A stretch of 64,000 bases of DNA from Macrobrachium rosenbergii (lineage: Eukaryota > Arthropoda > Malacostraca > Decapoda > Palaemonidae), in the NCBI RefSeq assembly GCF_040412425.1, contig NC_089756.1, positions 2,018,498-2,082,497 on the forward strand, in the 5' to 3' direction. Below are positions 1 through 9,773 of this stretch, in pieces; positions within the stretch are counted from its first letter, which is position 1, and every line of letters starts with the position of its first letter. Under the pieces are notes generated by a model. That model ran no database searches. It saw nothing but the letters and a program-made list of their open reading frames with translations, and was not told the DNA's origin. The translations under genes were made by a program, and so were the position numbers.

Positions 1-499
1 TATAATCTTGATGCCTGCGAAAGAAGAAATACACGGTACATAATTGAAGGGCAGATAAATAATTATATAATACACAGTTTAAACGATTGAATTTACGTGA
101 CCTGGCCCGTCAAGTGTGGCGAGTTGTAGGTACAAAGAAAATGGGCCGTCATCAAAGAAAGCTTGCTTAGCCGGGACTTTACAAACAACATGATCAGCAG
201 ACTGTACAACATGGCATGTACATCTAGAGAGGAAGAAGAAACTACTCCATCTCCAGTAATTGGTGCAAGAACAAATGAAATATACATGGTAATACATGTG
301 GATGTAATGATTGTTTCACTGAATTTTGCAGTAACAAAGCATAACAAAAGGTGGTGTAACAAACAAGAAATTTTACGAAATATAGAAAAAAAGAAACCAT
401 GGATTTGAGTACCTATGAAAAGTGCATGTGCATTGAGCACTTACAGTATGTCATAAAGAAAAACAAATGAATGAGTAACTTATTAGAAAAAAATCCAAG
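1..499. other. Left edge, no gene recognised
   Basis: AT-rich sequence with only short open frames (under 120 codons) and no motif I can name. It may be the decayed 5' region of the LINE that becomes recognisable from about 565, but no ORF1 zinc knuckle or RRM is visible. A 19-base stretch (CATCTAGAGAGGAAGAAG and its flank) near 220 recurs near 699 inside the LINE. Confidence 0.4.
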
Positions 500-564
500 T
501 TGATATAATACAATAAAAGAAAGTCAAACTCAGCTGCTATAACTTAATATTTCCAATAGCTATA

Positions 565-1215
565 TTATACAATGGAATGTAACTGATCTGCAGACCAGCT
601 TACACCTAGGAGAAATACAAAGATTACTAAAATAATACGAACCAGTGATATGGTTACAATATGACAACAAAACAATAGGTAAAAATACCTTAGCATCTAC
701 ATCTAGAGAGGAAGAAGGAAATTTAGGTACTGCTATATATGTACATAAAGTATTTTATGACAAAGTACCTGTAAACTTTCCTGATCTGCAAATATCGAGT
801 ATTAGAATGTGAATAAAAACCGATAATTATGTAATTTATAATTTTATACAACCAGCCTAATAAATATTGACACTGACAAACTTGAAGAATTACTTAATGC
901 CAAGGAACCTACATGAATAGTAGGTGATTTTAATGCTCACAACCGGATGTGGTACTGTAACTGTACAGACTCCAATAGAGCAGGAAGTAAAATAGAAGAA
1001 TTCATAGATTCATATATGTGCTGTATAGATGATAATGAAATAATCAGCACGTTTATCTAAAACACATGGAACATTCACCTCAATCGACTTAACTCTGCAT
1101 ACAACAAACATAGACAGGTTGGATTGGAATACAGTTGACAACTTGCATACGGGTGATCATTTCCCAATATTAATTTCATTATTACGAAATAATCCCGCCA
1201 AGCATGTCCCTCAAT
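565..1215 (+). pseudogene. LINE1 endonuclease (EEP/APE-like) remnant
   Basis: Starts with ILQWN-type residues at about 565, typical of the N-terminus of Jockey ORF2 endonucleases. The catalytic-loop motif GDFNAH is encoded at about 923-940 and GDHFPI at about 1152-1169, matching the usual GDFNAHN and SDHFPI motifs. Several stops and frameshifts lie between them. The enzyme would have nicked target DNA for target-primed reverse transcription; this copy cannot encode it. The order and spacing of the two motifs fit the family length of about 220 residues. Confidence 0.7.
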
Positions 1216-1845
1216 ATAACATTTATAAAGCAGATTGAGAGCAATATAAATTCCACACTAGGAATATCTAACCATTTGAACATTTAAAAGACCATAATGA
1301 CACTAATAACTTGTTGATTTCATTACAAGTGCTGCTGATAAAGCAATACTAAAATCAAAATCTCATCCAACAAAACACAAAGTCCCATGGTGGTCTGAAA
1401 AATTAACTATTAATAATTCATAAAAATAAAACACCAAATTGGAAGACAATTAGATAATTTGAATAGAAAGTTCAGTAAAAAAAATAATAAAACATTACTG
1501 ATATTAGAAGAAATTTTACAAAAACTGACTGTTATTATTAGAAACTGATATATTAAAACCTCTATATAACAAAACATCTGCAAAATTTAAGAGAAGTAAT
1601 TCAAGGAAGAATCATTTCATGGAGGATCTCTCTAATAATACTCCCATACAAAAAATATGGGAAAGATTCAGGAAAATAAATGGCACCCATGTTAAACCAC
1701 CTAGACATGCCATAATAAAAGATGGGAAAAGAAAACTTTGTCCAAAAGAAAGTAAGTAGTGACAAAAATTTAGATGAGCATTTCCACACAAAGAAAACTA
1801 GAATTAATAATAAATTTTGAAATGAAGGTATATATTATAACAGAA

Positions 1846-2062
1846 AATGTAATATGGAAGGGTTGGAATTTGCTCTGTTGAACAGCAATAAATCTGCCCC
1901 TGGAGGTGACAGTATTTTGTTTTGAAATGATCTGCCATTTAGCACATACATAATAGAAAATTTAATATGGAAGAATTTGAATTTGCTCTGTTGAACAGCA
2001 ATAAATCTGCCCCTGGAGGTGACAGTACATGTATTTGTTTTGAAATGATCTGCCATTTAGCA
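1846..2062 (+). repeat. Tandem duplication (about 111 bp x 2) in LINE1 RT
   Basis: Two adjacent copies (about 1846-1952 and 1957-2062) share a segment encoding EFALLNSNKSAPGGDS followed by ICHLAL, the conserved SAPGxD region upstream of the RT palm. Intact RTs carry it once, so this is a secondary duplication in a dead copy. The copies differ by a few substitutions and a short insertion (CATG) in the second. Confidence 0.75.
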
Positions 2063-2082
2063 CTTTTGGCAAAATCATACTT

Positions 2083-3430
2083 TAGAGTTTTATAACCACT
2101 TGTGGCTTCAAAGTTTATTTCGTGATGAATGGCGTAAAGCTATAATTATTCCTATCCCCAAACCTGGAAAAGATCCCAGTAATGTAAACAATTACAGACC
2201 AATTCCTTTAAGTTTTTTATGCAAATTACTAGAGAAAATGGTAAATGCTTAACTAACATGGCACATACGATAAAATAAAATTTTGACTCCCACTCAATTT
2301 GGGTCACAATGTAACATCTGCACTGGATGCTCTAACTTGGAAGACCACATACGAAGAGGATTTGAACAAAAATTACTATAGCTGTCATTTTTGATGTTGA
2401 AAAGGCATACGACACTACATTAAGATATGCAATACTAAAAATTATACATAAAAACAGGATCCGTGGACATTTACCCAGGTTTATCCAAAACTTTCTGACA
2501 AATCGCACTTTTTAAGTGGGAATTGATGATGTCACGTACATTTCCACTTGAAAATGGCGTTCCACAAGGAAGCGTCCCTAGTGGCACACTGTTTACTTTA
2601 GCAATAAATTATATCAGTGCGCCTTTGGCCCCTAGCTGCAACCTGTTTCGTTCCTTTTACTGTACCTCCTTTCATATTCTCTTTCTTCCATCTAACTTTC
2701 CACCCTCTCCTAACAATTGATTCATAGTGCAACTGCGTGGTTTTCCTCCTGTTACACCTTTCAGACTTTTACAGTCAATTTCTGTTTCAGTGCTGAATGA
2801 CCTCAGAGGTCCCAGTGCTTGGCCTTCGGTCTAAATTCTATATTCAGTTCAGTTCAGGTATCAGTAATAATCTACCTATCAGAATTAAAAGTAACTTTTA
2901 TATGGATGATTTTGCAGCATCTCGCTTAAAACATGCAGAGTGAATCATTAATAAAACTAGTAAAAATAGATGAGTGGGCCTCATCTGTAGGCTTCAAATT
3001 TTCATTACAAAAAGACTCGAGCAGTAATGTTTTATAAAAATAAAAAAATGGAAAAAAAGGTGGAGAAATAGATTTAAAAATGAAAAATCAAACCATACCA
3101 ATTGGCCAAACAGCAAAATATTGGGATTAGTGTTTAATACTCGCTTGAACTGGAAAGCCCATAAAACACATGAATCAAAATGTAAAAGAGCATTAAATCT
3201 AACTAAAAAAGTATCGAACACTACTTGGGGAGACGAGAGACATACCCTTCCTGTACTGTATAAAGCAACAGTGCTGTCTATCATTGATTATGGAAGCGAA
3301 ACGTATGGCTTGGCATCAGACGCAACGCTGAAAACATTAGACCCAGTTCATAATGAAGGCCTTAGAATATGTTAAGGAGCTTTTCGATCATCACCAACAT
3401 CATCTTTACAAGTTGAATGTGATGAACTAC
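2083..3430 (+). pseudogene. LINE1 reverse transcriptase remnant, split by a SINE
   Basis: RT motifs appear in order across shifted frames: PKPGKDPS then NYRPIP (2190-2207), FDVEKAYDT (about 2389-2417, first catalytic Asp), GVPQGS (about 2556-2573), YMDD (2899-2910, the catalytic pair), then a thumb/connection block at 3121-3375 with LGLVFNTRLNW, SIIDYGSETYG and LDPVHNEGLRI. The SINE at 2619-2858 sits between GVPQGS and YMDD; removing it and one target-site copy restores continuity. Frameshifts and stops elsewhere make it non-functional. The motif set is that of Jockey/CR1-type LINEs. Confidence 0.8.
2619..2858 (+). mobile_element. SINE copy 1 (5'-truncated) with 7-bp target duplication
   Basis: An insertion of about 240 bp in LINE1 RT, flanked by TATCAGT at 2612-2618 and 2859-2865. 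The body starts GCGCCTTTGGCCCCTAGCTG and ends with a GGTCCCAGTGCTTGGCC tail and a short ATTCAGTTCAGTTCAG repeat. Copies at 51573-51832 (+) and about 52034-52266 (-) share the body. It has no ORF. This copy lacks about 65 bp of head that the 51.6 kb copy has. Its tail resembles the 3' ends of both LINEs. Confidence 0.8.
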
Positions 3431-3462
3431 CTTGCTCCCTCTCCCTCTCTCTCTCTCTCCAT
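3430..3462. repeat. (CT)n microsatellite
   Basis: A run of CCCTCTCC and CTCTCTCT just downstream of the LINE1 thumb region. No other structure seen. Confidence 0.8.
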
Positions 3463-3774
3463 AGAGAGCTAGTAAAAATGGAGAGTGCTCTGAGAATTCA
3501 GACAATTGATTCTCCAACCAAAAATTATTTGGATTAAGGGACGTGTTTATAAACAATCATCCACCTCCATTCCCAATTAGAGCTAGAAGGTTGTTTGAGT
3601 CCCTAAATATAAATATACAATTACCTTTAATAGTAAAATTACCTCCTCCTTGGACAATGAATAAAATGAGAATCTGTATACATTTAAAATAGTTATCAAA
3701 ATTTATTCATATACCCCAGAACACCATAGACAACATATTGTAGAACATATAATCCGAAAAGGTCCACATTATTC

Positions 3775-3931
3775 AATATACACCGATGGATCAAAGTCAC
3801 AATACAGAGTAGGGTATACTGCAGTATCCCCAGACTAAACTTATCAGTTCTCTCTACCAGATAATACCTCAGTATTTACAGCTGAGTTATGTGCAATAGC
3901 ATCAGCCATAAAAAATAATAAAAGAAACTTC
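3775..3931 (+). pseudogene. LINE1 RNase H, first half
   Basis: Encodes YTDGSK (about 3778-3795, first catalytic Asp) and FTAELCAIASAI (about 3872-3912, catalytic Glu helix), the standard start of a LINE RNase H. Reading stops at KRNF, where DIRS-1 begins. The next residues, NNFVIYGDSRSA, resume at 15689 in the same frame. One internal stop lies between the two motifs. The domain would have removed RNA from the RNA-DNA hybrid. Confidence 0.75.
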
Positions 3932-4137
3932 AAAATGAAGTTTTTATGATAAAACAAAGTTTTATGAATACTTACCTGGCAGTTATATATATATAGCTTA
4001 ATCCCTGTCGAACCGGCAGATTTTTCAAAACTCGCGGCAACCGCCGAATGGTAGGTGTTCGATTAGGTGGTTAACAACCCTTACCGGGTGGTACTTGGAA
4101 TCATTCCCGTTTTCAGTTCCTCAGATCATCTCTTGCC
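3932..4137 (-). repeat. DIRS-1 inverted terminal repeat, left (3' end of element)
   Basis: From the ACTTACCTGGCAGTTATA region to about 4137, this is the inverted complement of 15507-15688 with few mismatches. The outermost 35 bases (TTTATGATAAAACAAAG and neighbours) do not match the other terminus. Such non-identical outer ends are characteristic of DIRS, and the internal complementary region accounts for them. Confidence 0.9.
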
Positions 4138-4172
4138 CGACCTGTCTCCTAAGGGGAGGAGGGTGGGGCTTT

Positions 4173-4313
4173 AAATATATATATAACTGCCAGGTAAGTA
4201 TTCATAAAACTTTGTTTTATAACTGCCAGGTAAGTATTCATAAAACTTTGTTTTATCATAAAAACTTCATTTTTACGAATAGAACTTACCTGGCAGTTTA
4301 TATATATATATAG
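4173..4313 (-). repeat. DIRS-1 internal complementary region (ICR)
   Basis: The segment carries the complement of the left terminus (ending AAAAACTTCAT at 4270) fused directly to the complement of the right terminus (from TTTTACGAATAGAACTTACC, 4271 on). This is the splint that the DIRS replication model uses to join both ends of a circle. It contains an extra 36-bp tandem duplication (4185-4220 and 4221-4256, each starting AACTGCCAGG). The fusion point defines the element ends to within a few bases. Confidence 0.88.
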
Positions 4314-4420
4314 CTGATTCACACATTTGGAGGAGGGTGAAAGACAGCCAACATCGTTGGGAAACAACTATAAGTCGTAGGTAATCACCTTGATTCCTTA
4401 CCTGCTAAGGTAGCTGACTT

Positions 4421-4844
4421 TGTAAAGTCACCACATCGGCGCCAGGATAGTGTTTCGGCGGCGCCATTAATTAAGTCTCCGCTGAGCTTGTTTTCTTTGG
4501 TGACTTGCCATTTTCTTCAAGCTCAATTAGTCACGCCTAAAACGTGCCAGGTCACGCATTTTAATCATTTTTACTTTATGGTATTTATACGAATGTCACA
4601 CATTGTGTATCACATGTTTCTTCATTCACAGGCATCAAGACTGTATCCATATTGTAGCTCTGTATGTTTTGTATTGTAATTTGTACTCGTTCACTGCATA
4701 TTATTGTTTATTGTTTCGACCTCAGGTCACAGTCAATTCCATTGTCTCTCGCGGCCCGGCGTCAGTCGGCCGCAATATAAGCTGCCTGGATCTGTAATAA
4801 AGTAGCAGTAACTTTTACCTGCTCGTTTTCTTTGACACCTTACA
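4421..4844 (+). repeat. Element A 5' LTR
   Basis: 424 bp, TGT...ACA. Contains a TATAAG box near 4775 and AATAAA at 4796-4801 close to the 3' edge, plausible promoter and polyadenylation signals. It is followed at once by GTGGTGACTTCGG; the TGG at 4846 is a plausible start of the primer binding site, but I cannot name the tRNA. Confidence 0.9.
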
Positions 4845-5066
4845 GTGGTGACTTCGGAGTATCCCGGAGCCATTAGCGGACTCACACGGCGACTCAGTCT
4901 TGGCTCCAGGATTTCTCCAAAACGCCTTAGCGGCCTAAACACGGCGCTATAACCAGCGTTTGAGCGTGCTGACTCGCCGGCGCATTCCCACCACCAGCGC
5001 CACACGGCGCACGAAAGTGCGACTGACGCCGAGTACCCCACCCAGTAAGGGGTCAAAGGAGCGAGC

Positions 5067-5981
5067 ATGGACGCCGATATCCCCTCCTTCATGCAGTTAA
5101 ACGCGACCCCGCTGGACTCGGAGGTTTACCTACCTCCCATCACACCCGCGCATCTCCCGCAACTCCACACCAGCGCCCAACACACGACGGCCGGGCAACA
5201 CAATCGCGGGCCGCCCACCGTAAAGCTGCCGCCCGTTTCACGCAGGGGAACCCATCGATGTGGCTGCGCAGGGTGGAGAGCCACTTCAGAATCGCGGACC
5301 TCACGGACGAAATCCTACAGGCCGACACAGTGCTCAACGCCCTTCCGGAGGACGTGTACAGAAAACTCATCTCGCGAGTACCAAACACACACCCTCACAT
5401 ACAGCACCACAAAAAGTTCCTCCTCCGAAGCTTGCTCCCTGCCCATCGCCGGCGGGCCGCCCGTGCTATCGACCTTGCCATAAATCCACGCCACGACCTC
5501 AATTCAAGAGACGCTTGGGGCATGGTCGAGATCTCCTGTCACTACCAGACTTGGGTGGCACAAAGAAGCGGCAGGAGATAAGCTTCACACGGGAAATCTA
5601 CCTTCGCCAACTCCTCCCGGAGGTACGCAACCAGATCGCTCACCCCTACACCATGCCTGTCGAGGACCTCATAGAGACGGCGCAACACCTCTTAGACTCC
5701 GTCAAGGCTTCACAGCGGCTAAAACCGGCCACACAGCCGGTCAGCTCCGTCCAACCTGAAGAGGACGACGAGCAGCCCGTCAACGCCATCGCCAACAGAC
5801 GCCCACCGAACCACAGCAGATGGAGGTCCCCGGGCTTCTGTCGCTACCACAAGTGGTTCGGAAAGGACGCCCGAAACTGCCTGCCGCCCTGCTCGTTCAC
5901 CCGTTCAAAAAACGGGGGTGGCGGCGGCCAGCAGGACAGGCCGCCATGGCAGCCGAAGAACCCAGGGCCTCAAAAACAGTA
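5067..5981 (+). pseudogene. Element A gag remnant
   Basis: Begins MDADIPSFMQLN at 5067. After about 60 residues the reading frame shifts; the next segment encodes W-RRVESHFRIADL and LNALPEDVYRKLIS, a capsid-like block typical of arthropod gypsy Gag. A third frame carries the nucleocapsid at about 5838-5905 with pattern C-x-Y-H-x3-FG-x-A-x2-C-x3-C, a variant His/Cys knuckle seen in this gypsy group. At least two frameshifts prevent a full-length Gag. The length (about 300 codons) fits the family. Confidence 0.75.
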
Positions 5982-6009
5982 GGTTTTACGCCCGCGACAC
6001 CGTCTCCGC

Positions 6010-6240
6010 AGGATGATGCTGGTCGACACAGGAGCCTTTAAATCGGTCTTCCCAGCATCCAGAGAGGACCGCAACCAGACACCAGACCCGGCCGCTTTCC
6101 TGACGGCCGCCAACGGAACCCCCATCCTCTCCTACGGCACCAGGCTCCTGTCGATCTCCATCCTTGGCCAGAGTTACTCCCGGGACTTCATCGCCGCGGA
6201 CGTAGGAACCCCACTCCTGGGGGCCGATTTTTCTGGCGCA
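6010..6240 (+). pseudogene. Element A aspartic protease remnant
   Basis: Encodes MMLVDTGAFKSVFPAS (active-site D-T-G) and, about 60 residues on, TPLLGADFSG, the hydrophobic-hydrophobic-Gly motif that closes a retropepsin fold. It lies directly between gag and RT as in standard Ty3/gypsy. The frame differs from the preceding gag segment and breaks shortly after the motif. Confidence 0.75.
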
Positions 6241-6249
6241 CTTCGGCCT

Positions 6250-7765
6250 GCTAGTCGACGTGGGGCGCAAGCGCCTCCTCGATACCGACTCCTGCCGGTC
6301 TCTCCCGTTAACGGCGGGACCCAGACCCACCATCAGCGCCGTCGCCCCCACCAGTATGCACACCTACTGTCGGAGTTCCCTGAGGTATTTAAGCCCGAGC
6401 TTCGCCAAGTCCCGGGGCCCCAGCCAAGCACGGCATATACCACCATATAGTGACTAAAGGGCCCCGACACATGCGAAGTTCCACAGGCTTCCCCCCTCAG
6501 CGCCTTCAGGAGGCGAAAAAGCATTCGCGGAGATGGAACAGATGGGCATCTGCAGGAAAGCCTCCAGTCCAAGGGCCTCCCCCTCCACATGGTGCAGAAA
6601 CCGGACGGCTCCTGGAGACCCTGCGGCGACTACAGGCGGCTCAACATTGCAACAGAGCCCGACCACTACCTCTACCCAACATGCAAGACCTCATGGCCTC
6701 CTTTCACGGGGCCAAAATATTCACTAAATTGGACCTTCTTAAATCTTATTTCCAGGTACCTGTTGCGCCAGAGGACATACCAAAGACAGCCATCATCACG
6801 CCCTTCGGGTCCTATGTGTTCGCCTTCTCCACCTTCGGCTGAGGAATGCCGGGGCCACCTTCCAGCGGCTCATGGACAGCATCCTGGGGACCTAAAATTC
6901 TGCGTCTGCTACGTCGACGACACATTCTCATATTTTCCAGGTCTCACAGCGAACACCAGAGACACATCAAAGCAGTCCTCCAGCGCCTCCAAGAGAACGG
7001 CCTCGTCGTCCGTTTCGACAAGTGTACCTTCGGCGTCCAGAAAGCAGAATTCCTGGGTCACGAGGTGTCTCTGACAGGCGTCCGCCCTCTTACATCGAAA
7101 GTGGCAGCCGTGAGCCAAGTTCCCGACACCCACCTCCATCAAGGCCGTCCAGGAGTTCCTTGGGATGGTAAACTTCTACAGGCGGTTCATCCCCGGGATC
7201 GCGACACCACGGCCCCCTGACGGAAGTCCTAAAAGGTCAAGAAGTCCCTGTCTTGGGGACCCAGCCAGCAGCAGGCCTTTCCCTGACGAAGGCCGCCCTC
7301 ACCAAGGCAACCGCCTTGGCACACCAGGATCCCAAGGCTCCCCTCCAGCTGACGACAGACGCCAGTAACGTCGCCTGCGGTGCTGTTCTGGAGCAAATCA
7401 TCAACGGCGCCCCCAGCCCATCGCCTTCTTCAGCAAGAAGTTCAGTCCCGCAGAGACCCGCTACAGCACCTTCTCGACAGGGAACTCTGCGCGATGTACC
7501 GCGCAGTTCGGCACTTCAAGTTCCTCCTGGAGGACGCCCTTCACAATCTTCACAGACCACCAGCCACTGGTTCACGCCTTCACGAAGCAGGGGCGCATGG
7601 TCTTCCAGACAGCAGCGCCACCTCTCAGCCATAGCCGAATTTACCTGTTCCGTCAGGTACCTCCCGGCAAGAAAATCCCGTAGCAGACGCCCTCTCCAGA
7701 GTCGAGTTGAACGCAGTGCAGCTTGGTGTAGATTACCAGGACCTTGCCAGAGAACAGGCCGCTGA
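6250..7765 (+). pseudogene. Element A reverse transcriptase and RNase H remnants
   Basis: RT motifs over several frames: MVQKPDGSWRPCGDYRRLN, FTKLDLLKSYFQVPV (first catalytic Asp), IITPFGSYVFAFSTFG then RNAGATFQRLMDSI, and FCVCYVDDTF (YVDD, about 6900-6928), then FLGHEV. RNase H begins LTTDASNVACGAVLEQ at about 7348. At least five frameshifts separate these blocks, though the order and spacing are those of a complete pol. The gene would copy the element RNA; this copy could act only if trans-complemented, or if the shifts are sequencing errors. Confidence 0.8.
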
Positions 7766-8960
7766 CCCAGAAACCCCAGCATACCGCACCGCCATCACAT
7801 CCCTCAAGTGGCGGACGTGACCCCGCCCCAAGGCCCCAGCCTGCTCTGTGACATCAGCACAGGCCAGCCCGCCCTTTGGTTCCAGCCTCACGCCGCGCCA
7901 GGTATTCGACATAATTCACGGCCTCTCACACCCTCCGGCAGGACCACGCCAAACTGCTTTCAAAAAGTTCGTCTGGCACGGGTGCAAAAGGACGCCACAG
8001 CCTGGGCAAAACAGTGCCTGCAGTGCCAGACCAGTAAAGTGGGTCGTCACACGCAGTCGGGGTAGGCGAGTTCCCACAGCCAGGGCGCCGCCGGCCACAT
8101 CCACATCGGCGTCGTCGGGCCCTTCCCCATCAGGCGGATCCAGATACCTCCTGACGGTGGTAGACCGTTCGACGAGGTGGCCCGGCCACACCCATGCAAG
8201 AAGCCACCGCCAGCGCGTGCGCTGAGGCCCTGCTCTCAGTTGGGTTAGCCGCCGGCGTCCCGGACCACATCACAACCGACAGGGCCCCGCTTTCCTCTCC
8301 GAGTTGTGGTCTGCCCTGGCTCAACTGCTGGGAACCACGCACCACACCACCACAGCGTACAACCCAGCGGCCAACGGCCTGGTTGAACGGTTCCACAGGT
8401 CCCTAAAGTCATCCCTCATGGCCCGCTGCACCGCCGAGGACTGGAAACATCAGCTGCCGTGGGTCCTCCTCGGGTTGAGGACCGCCCCAGAGCCGACGGC
8501 ACCCCATCCGCAGCTGAACAAACCTATGGGGAACCCCTCGTGGTGCCGGGAGAGCTCGTGACGGATGAACGCCACTCCCCATCACTGCAGAGGCTCCGCG
8601 ACGTGGCGGCAAGTTCGCCCCTTGCAGGCGCTCATACATCGACAAAGCAACCACCTTCATGCCGCCACAGCTGTCATCCGCCACCCACGTCTTCGTCAGA
8701 GTCGACGCCGTCCGTCCACCACTAACTAAGCCCTACAGGGGACCCTTCGCGTGCTGGAACGGAACAGCAAGGCGTTCCAGCTGGCACTCCCAGGCAAGGA
8801 CGACTGGGTTTCCATAGACCGGCTAAAGCCCGCCTTCCTGTCGGAGAGTCCCGGCAGCGACACAGCACCCCTTCCGCCCAACCGCGCACTCCAGCACGCC
8901 CTCACCCCAGGCGGGCGTGGCGCCCCAGGAAGGGACCGCCCAACCAGCAGCCTCACAGGC
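7766..8960 (+). pseudogene. Element A integrase remnant
   Basis: Carries the distal part of the HHCC zinc domain (CLQCQTSKVG near 8020), a catalytic-core segment ending VVDRSTRWP, then DHITTDRAP, and TTTAYNPAANGLVERFHR, where the catalytic Asp and Glu of a D,D-35-E core are visible, followed by LQHxLxPxG-type C-terminal residues. Frameshifts lie between every block. No chromodomain recognised. The integrase would insert the cDNA with the 4-bp duplication seen at this site. Confidence 0.75.
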
Positions 8961-9060
8961 GGGAGGCCCCTCCGTTATCTTCAAGGAGCCGCGGCACCCT
9001 TCAGCGTCCCAGCAGATACAGGGATTAGTCAGGACGCGTCCCTCGTCTTGGGGGAGTATT

Positions 9061-9482
9061 TGTAAAGTCACCACATCGGCGCCAGGATAGTGTTTCGGCA
9101 GCGCCATTAATTAAGTCTCCGCTGAGCTTGTTTTCTTTGGTGACTTGCCATTTTCTTCAAGCTCAATTAGTCACGCCTAAAACGTGCCAGGTCACGCATT
9201 TTAATCATTTTTACTTTATGGTATTTATACGAATGTCACACATTGTGTATCACATGTTTCTTCATTCACAGGCATCAAGACTGTATCCATATTGTAGCTC
9301 TGTATGTTTTGTATTGTAATTTGTACTCGTTCACTGCATATTATTGTTTATTGTTTGACCTCAGGTCACAGTCAATTCCATTGTCTCTCGCAACCCGGCG
9401 TCAGTCGGCCGCAATATAAGCTGCCTGGATCTGTAATAAAGTAGCAGTAACTTTTACCTGCTCGTTTCTTTGACACCTTACA
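9061..9482 (+). repeat. Element A 3' LTR
   Basis: 422 bp, matching the 5' LTR with a handful of substitutions (several at CpG) and two single-base indels. Preceded by a GGGGGAG purine tract at about 9050-9056, the likely plus-strand primer. Followed by the ACTT target duplicate. Confidence 0.9.
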
Positions 9483-9555
9483 ACTTCAAAGGTTCCTGCC
9501 TCTTGAGTCGCTTTCCCTTAGGAGCGCCAGCCAGGTGGAGACCTGCTATGCTGAA

Positions 9556-9592
9556 ACATTGTTGGTCTCAACCTAGGTGAGACCAACAATGT
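9556..9592. other. Near-perfect 37-nt palindrome in DIRS-1 3' non-coding region
   Basis: ACATTGTTGGTCTCA is followed seven bases later by its exact complement TGAGACCAACAATGT, and the centre CCTAGG is itself palindromic. In RNA it would form a 15-bp hairpin. It sits about 180 bases past the recombinase stop on the element's own strand, before the ICR. A role as terminator, RNA-stability signal or protein site is possible but not shown. Confidence 0.7.
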
Positions 9593-9773
9593 GACTAGAC
9601 TTCTGTACTACCTATTCCCCCTTTTATTACCTGTAACCTTACTCAACCTAACCACCTAACCTTGTAGACTAGATATCCACCTATCTAGCTAGACTGAGGT
9701 TGCTGTTCCCACAAGGAAGCTTCCTCAGACAACCATAAAACACCAACCCAATTACAGGTATCCCACACAAAAG

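Larger units (their letters stand above)
4421..9482 (+). mobile_element. Element A: GC-rich Ty3/gypsy LTR retrotransposon
   Basis: Two direct LTRs (4421-4844 and 9061-9482) begin TGTAAAGTC and end CCTTACA, and are about 99% identical. The target duplication ACTT is at 4417-4420 and 9483-9486. The interior holds gag, protease, RT, RNase H and integrase in Ty3/gypsy order, all frameshifted. Its GC content is much higher than that of the AT-rich surroundings. No envelope-like ORF is seen. It lies in the 3' non-coding region of DIRS-1, in the opposite orientation. The near-identical LTRs say the insertion is recent, which sits oddly with the heavily broken ORFs. Confidence 0.9.

Noticed and set aside
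220..719. 19-base match between 220-240 and 699-719 taken as LTR or target duplicate
   Set aside because: Too short and isolated, with no matching element structure between the copies.
4421..4844. 63-codon open frame found identically at 4488 and 9128
   Set aside because: It repeats because it lies inside the two LTRs of element A; there is no evidence it is translated.
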